DNA from: Cerrena zonata
Lineage: Eukaryota > Basidiomycota > Agaricomycetes > Polyporales > Cerrenaceae
NCBI GenBank assembly: GCA_038087015.1
Contig: JASBNA010000077.1
Location: 1-64,000, forward strand
Direction: 5' to 3'
DNA length: 64,000 nucleotides
Part shown: piece after piece, positions 61,122 through 64,000 of the stretch
How the letters are laid out: each line of letters starts with the position of its first letter
Numbering within the stretch: position 1 is the first letter of the stretch
Program-made: the position numbers and the translations under genes
Notes under the pieces: generated by a model
Databases searched by the model: none
What the model saw: only the letters and a program-made list of their open reading frames with translations
Told to the model about the DNA's origin: nothing

Positions 61122-62231
61122 TCATGATTGTATTACTCTTTCTCGGAATTCCATAGTTCTGATGGGTATTATCTCTGTTTTGCTGAGATTGAATTGTGCT
61201 CCGGAGGCTACACACCATGTTGCTAATATTTTTTCTAAATCTTCGAGCCAGTCTCCTTCTGATAGATACACTGTGGTATCATCTGCGAACAATGTAGTAA
61301 TGACTTTGTCCCTGATGCCAGGGATGTCATATCCTTTCAGTTCAGACTTGCGGATCATTTCCACTAATGGCTCTATTGCCAGGTCAAACAGAAGACAAGA
61401 AAGGGGGTCTCCCTGTCGTACTCCCCTTATTATTTCAAAGCTATGGCTACATTCTCCATTAAGGATGACTATTGACATTGCGTGACTGTAAAGCACTTTT
61501 ACAGCATTTATGAAGCATTTGGGTAGACCGAAGCATTCTAGAACTCGCCATAGGTAATCGTGTGTGATTTGGTCATAGGCTTTTTCTTGGTTCAGTGCAA
61601 TTATGGCACCATTTTCTTCCATTGCTTCCACATATTCAATCATCAATTTTGACAGCTGGATGTGATCAAATATGTTCCTTCCCGGGATGAAGCCAGCTTG
61701 GTTTTCATATATTAGCTTTGGTGCAATGGTCGCTAGCTTCATTGTCATAGCTTTTGTATATATTTTGTAGTCCGAGTTTAGCAGGGTGATTGGTCTATAG
61801 TTCGCCGGTAAGATAGGGTCATTTTTCTTCCAGAGTGGGCAGATCCAGCCCTGTGCAAAGGGGGCTTCCTGCCAATGATCACTTCTGTGGGATTCAATAT
61901 CTTGGTATACGCTCGTGAGGACATTTATAATGTTGAAAGGGGTTTTCTTCTCCGCCCGAGTGTTGGTTTTATAGTTTTCATGTAGTATTTTATAAAACTC
62001 ATAAGGTAACTCATCAAGGCCAGTGGCTTTGCCATTCTCCGTCATTTTTAAAGCTTTGGTGATGTCTTCTTCCGTGATTTCAGCTTCTAGTGGTGACATG
62101 TCTATTCCTTGGGATATTGATTCTGGAATCATAGCAATCACTTCATCAATGGTAGCTTGACATTCGTTTTCACTCGCGTTGTATGGTTTTCTTTGTAGAT
62201 CATCAAAGAAGTCCTTCATTATCTGTGCCAT
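61122..62231 (-). pseudogene. LINE reverse transcriptase domain
   Basis: A 369-codon frame with the non-LTR RT motifs NYRPITLLNSDYKIYTKAM, NQAGFIPGRNIFDHIQL, ALNQEKAYDQITHDYLW, GVRQGDPLSCLLFDLAIEPL and the catalytic box LFADDTTVY (61,290-61,270). In the EKAYD motif the first catalytic Asp (ALDQEKAYD in the family) is Asn here, a change explained by G to A. The polymerase is therefore probably inactive even where the frame is open. Confidence 0.9.
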
Positions 62232-62255
62232 CTTATCTGAGTGACGCTCGTAGTC

Positions 62256-63400
62256 TCAGTTCCTGTCTCTTGTTCCATTTGGTCCAGTGGTATCAGGTCG
62301 TTTTAACCTGTAGATGAGATCCCGTGGTTTCTTTTCTTTATTTATTTGCAACCAGTATTTACTTACCATTTCACCTTCGATCCGGTAGCGGGCCATTGTC
62401 GTTAGTCTCATTTTATGGTATCTTTGCTTCTCTAATTCCTCTATCTTTTTTCTTATTAAGGCTGCAGAGAGCTGTATTTCCTCCTCATTTGCCATCCTAA
62501 CATCGTTAGTAAGCAGTTTGAGTTTGGTTTTAAGTTCCTTTATTTTCTTTTCCATTTTCGGAATTGTTTTCTTCACGCAGATCTGGGCACTCATCTTAAC
62601 ATTTTCTTTGAATTCTGCAAAAGTCGATTGTGCATTTCTGTCATTCGTCCTGCCTCTCATTGTTATATCTGCGAGCTCTTTTTCTAGTGCTAGTCCCAGT
62701 TCATAGACTTTGTGCATGAACTCCTTGTCCCCTAGTAGGAATTTTGGTAGGACCCACCTTCCTTTCCTGATATAGGGTGACTTTTGGTTTACAAGGATTG
62801 TCAATACCATCCGGTGATCTGTTGGTACGTTCGTGTTTTGGATCTCCCAGTCTACAAAGGATGCCCTCATGTTGTCTGAGATGTAGATTTGATCTATGCA
62901 TGAGTGTGACCCAGTGGCGTCTTGTACGAACGAGTAGTCTCGAGTGTCTGGGAACATGGACCTCCAACTGTCTGTGACATGGAAGAAGTTTTTCATACCC
63001 ACCAGTTCCGCTACTGCATCTGGGTTGTCTGAGTGTGCCGGTAGTCTGTCAATAACTTCTTTGACGAGGTTAAAGTCACCTAGAATTACATCTGGTGGGG
63101 TTAGGCTGAGGTTACCCCATCATTGACTGATCTCCTGCCAGAAGGCTTTATTCTTGGAAGGGTCGTTAGGTGCGTATACAGCTAAAATGGATATCATTTG
63201 TGACTTATGCCATGGGATGTTGACTAACATAGCTCGTCTGGGTATTATTTCGGTGCTTGTAGCCCCTTTTACATTCGCTAATTCTTTATTAATAACTACC
63301 GCAACTCCTGCTCTCTGTGTTGGGGCCGCTGGGTTGGCTGAATCACTAGTACCTGGCAATGTTGTAATTACAATTACCTCAACTGTGGTAGAATCCTTGT
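62256..63400 (-). pseudogene. LINE apurinic-type endonuclease, N-terminally truncated, and linker
   Basis: Readable as AGVAVVINKELANVKG, then SILAVYAPNDPSKNKAFWQE. After a stop at 63,122 it goes on as DVILGDFNLVKE, SHSCIDQIYIS and NVPTDHRMV, the last with the conserved catalytic Asp-His. The first part of the domain is missing. The rest is a Lys/Glu-rich helical linker to RT, with SKYWLQINKEKKPRDLIYRL. Confidence 0.8.
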
Positions 63401-64000
63401 GAAGATTAAGGGGCCTTGTATTTGTAGTTGAATGTAGGAGTTGTAAATGAATTAAGAGCTTGTACAAGAGATGCAGCAGTTTAGGCTTCCTATTGATTAT
63501 TGAAACAATTGTAGAAGACATGGGGAATAAATAAAGGCCTATTTGTCAATACTTCAGTATTGAATACTGTTAGACTAGTTAATATATGTGCTATACTATT
63601 GGAGCTATTATCAATAAACTTGATGTACTAAATAGACCACTTGTATCTGAAAATTCAGAGTGTATAGTACAAGTGCTAGATATTGTAATTAAGAAGATAA
63701 TACAAGTGGCTCTCTTGTAGCCTATAGCAATATTGACTAATGATAAATGTGCCAGTAATAAATGAAAAATAAATATCACTGGTCCACTTGTGAATATTAG
63801 GTGATGTATATGCTGGGTAATTGTATATCAAATGAGCAATATATTGTACAAATAGCTCAATTGTCAATCTATCTATCTATACAAGTGGGTAACATGTAGA
63901 TATAGTCTATAAGTCTGATGAACAAGTGGTCCAATTATCAAAAGGTCATCATTGACAACTGACTTAATTGTAAAACAGCAATATTGTGTGATATACAAAA
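63401..64000. other. AT-rich non-coding end of window
   Basis: No gene is supported. The heptamer CCACTTG, its complement CAAGTGG, or the shorter CAAGTG recurs about six times between 63,637 and 63,930, which is more than expected by eye. It may be the start of another repeat. Confidence 0.35.

Larger units (their letters stand above)
58412..63400 (-). mobile_element. 5'-truncated non-LTR (LINE) retrotransposon
   Basis: On the minus strand: endonuclease (about 63,400-62,800), linker, reverse transcriptase (62,231-61,122, continuing in broken frames to 60,640), CCHC-like segment (60,290-60,230), RNase H (59,950-59,600), zinc-binding zf-RVT motif (about 59,205-59,140) and a C-terminal tail to about 58,575. 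A 3' UTR follows, then an A15 tail (the T run at 58412-58426). The first part of the endonuclease is missing, which is the normal result of incomplete reverse transcription. I could not find the target duplication. Confidence 0.88.

Overview
The window looks like nuclear DNA of a filamentous fungus, most likely a basidiomycete of the Agaricomycetes. Host genes are cut by many 45-70 bp GT..AG introns. The gene families (fungal M13 peptidase, Aim25-type scramblase, C2-type NLR N-terminus, NTase-fold proteins) and the transposon families (Helitron, chromodomain Ty3 elements, a LINE with RNase H) fit that placement, but no single marker fixes the species. Only the first ~2.5 kb reads as ordinary gene space. 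The rest is a nest of transposons with decayed gene remnants between them.

Region by region: 1-860 is the 3' end of an M13 metallopeptidase gene. 1011-2525 (minus) is a complete seven-exon scramblase gene convergent with it. About 2.86-13.48 kb is a Helitron-type module: a Rep/PIF1-helicase protein ending in a ubiquitin-protease-like domain, followed by two spliced genes read divergently from a shared ~450 bp gap. 13,546-20,292 (minus) is an apparently intact Ty3/gypsy chromovirus (here gypsy-1). 20,293-24,774 is a decayed Ty3 element (gypsy-3). 25,921-33,464 is a very young Ty3 element (gypsy-2) with identical LTRs, a GGAAC target duplication and two extra ORFs. It splits an older unknown gene. 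A broken Tc1/mariner-type transposase (34.98-36.24 kb) and a solo LTR (36,677-37,122) follow. Then come an NLR N-terminal remnant (39.1-41.0 kb), a 3.41 kb near-perfect palindrome whose loop is a tandem array (41,168-44,577), AT-rich DNA, a START-domain pseudogene (46.6-49.5 kb, minus), poorly recognisable exons (50.6-58.3 kb) including an NTase-fold gene with one in-frame stop, and a 5'-truncated LINE (58.4-63.4 kb, minus).

Three families of short foldback elements, each with 3-bp target duplications and CACTG- or CACAG-type ends, are scattered through the window: three ~715 bp copies, one 494 bp copy, and one 483 bp copy present in both palindrome arms.

The clearest new observations are these. 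Both better-preserved Ty3 elements show a tRNA-independent primer site, in which the PBS is complementary to the predicted 5' end of their own mRNA. Gypsy-2 carries a small membrane-protein ORF before gag and a 247-codon ORF after pol. Many interrupting stops across unrelated elements and genes can be explained by C:G to T:A changes. The Helitron carries two accessory genes whose C-termini resemble each other. No tRNA, rRNA or CRISPR array was seen. Exon joins were read by eye from splice sites and frame, and family calls rest on motif recognition, not on searches.
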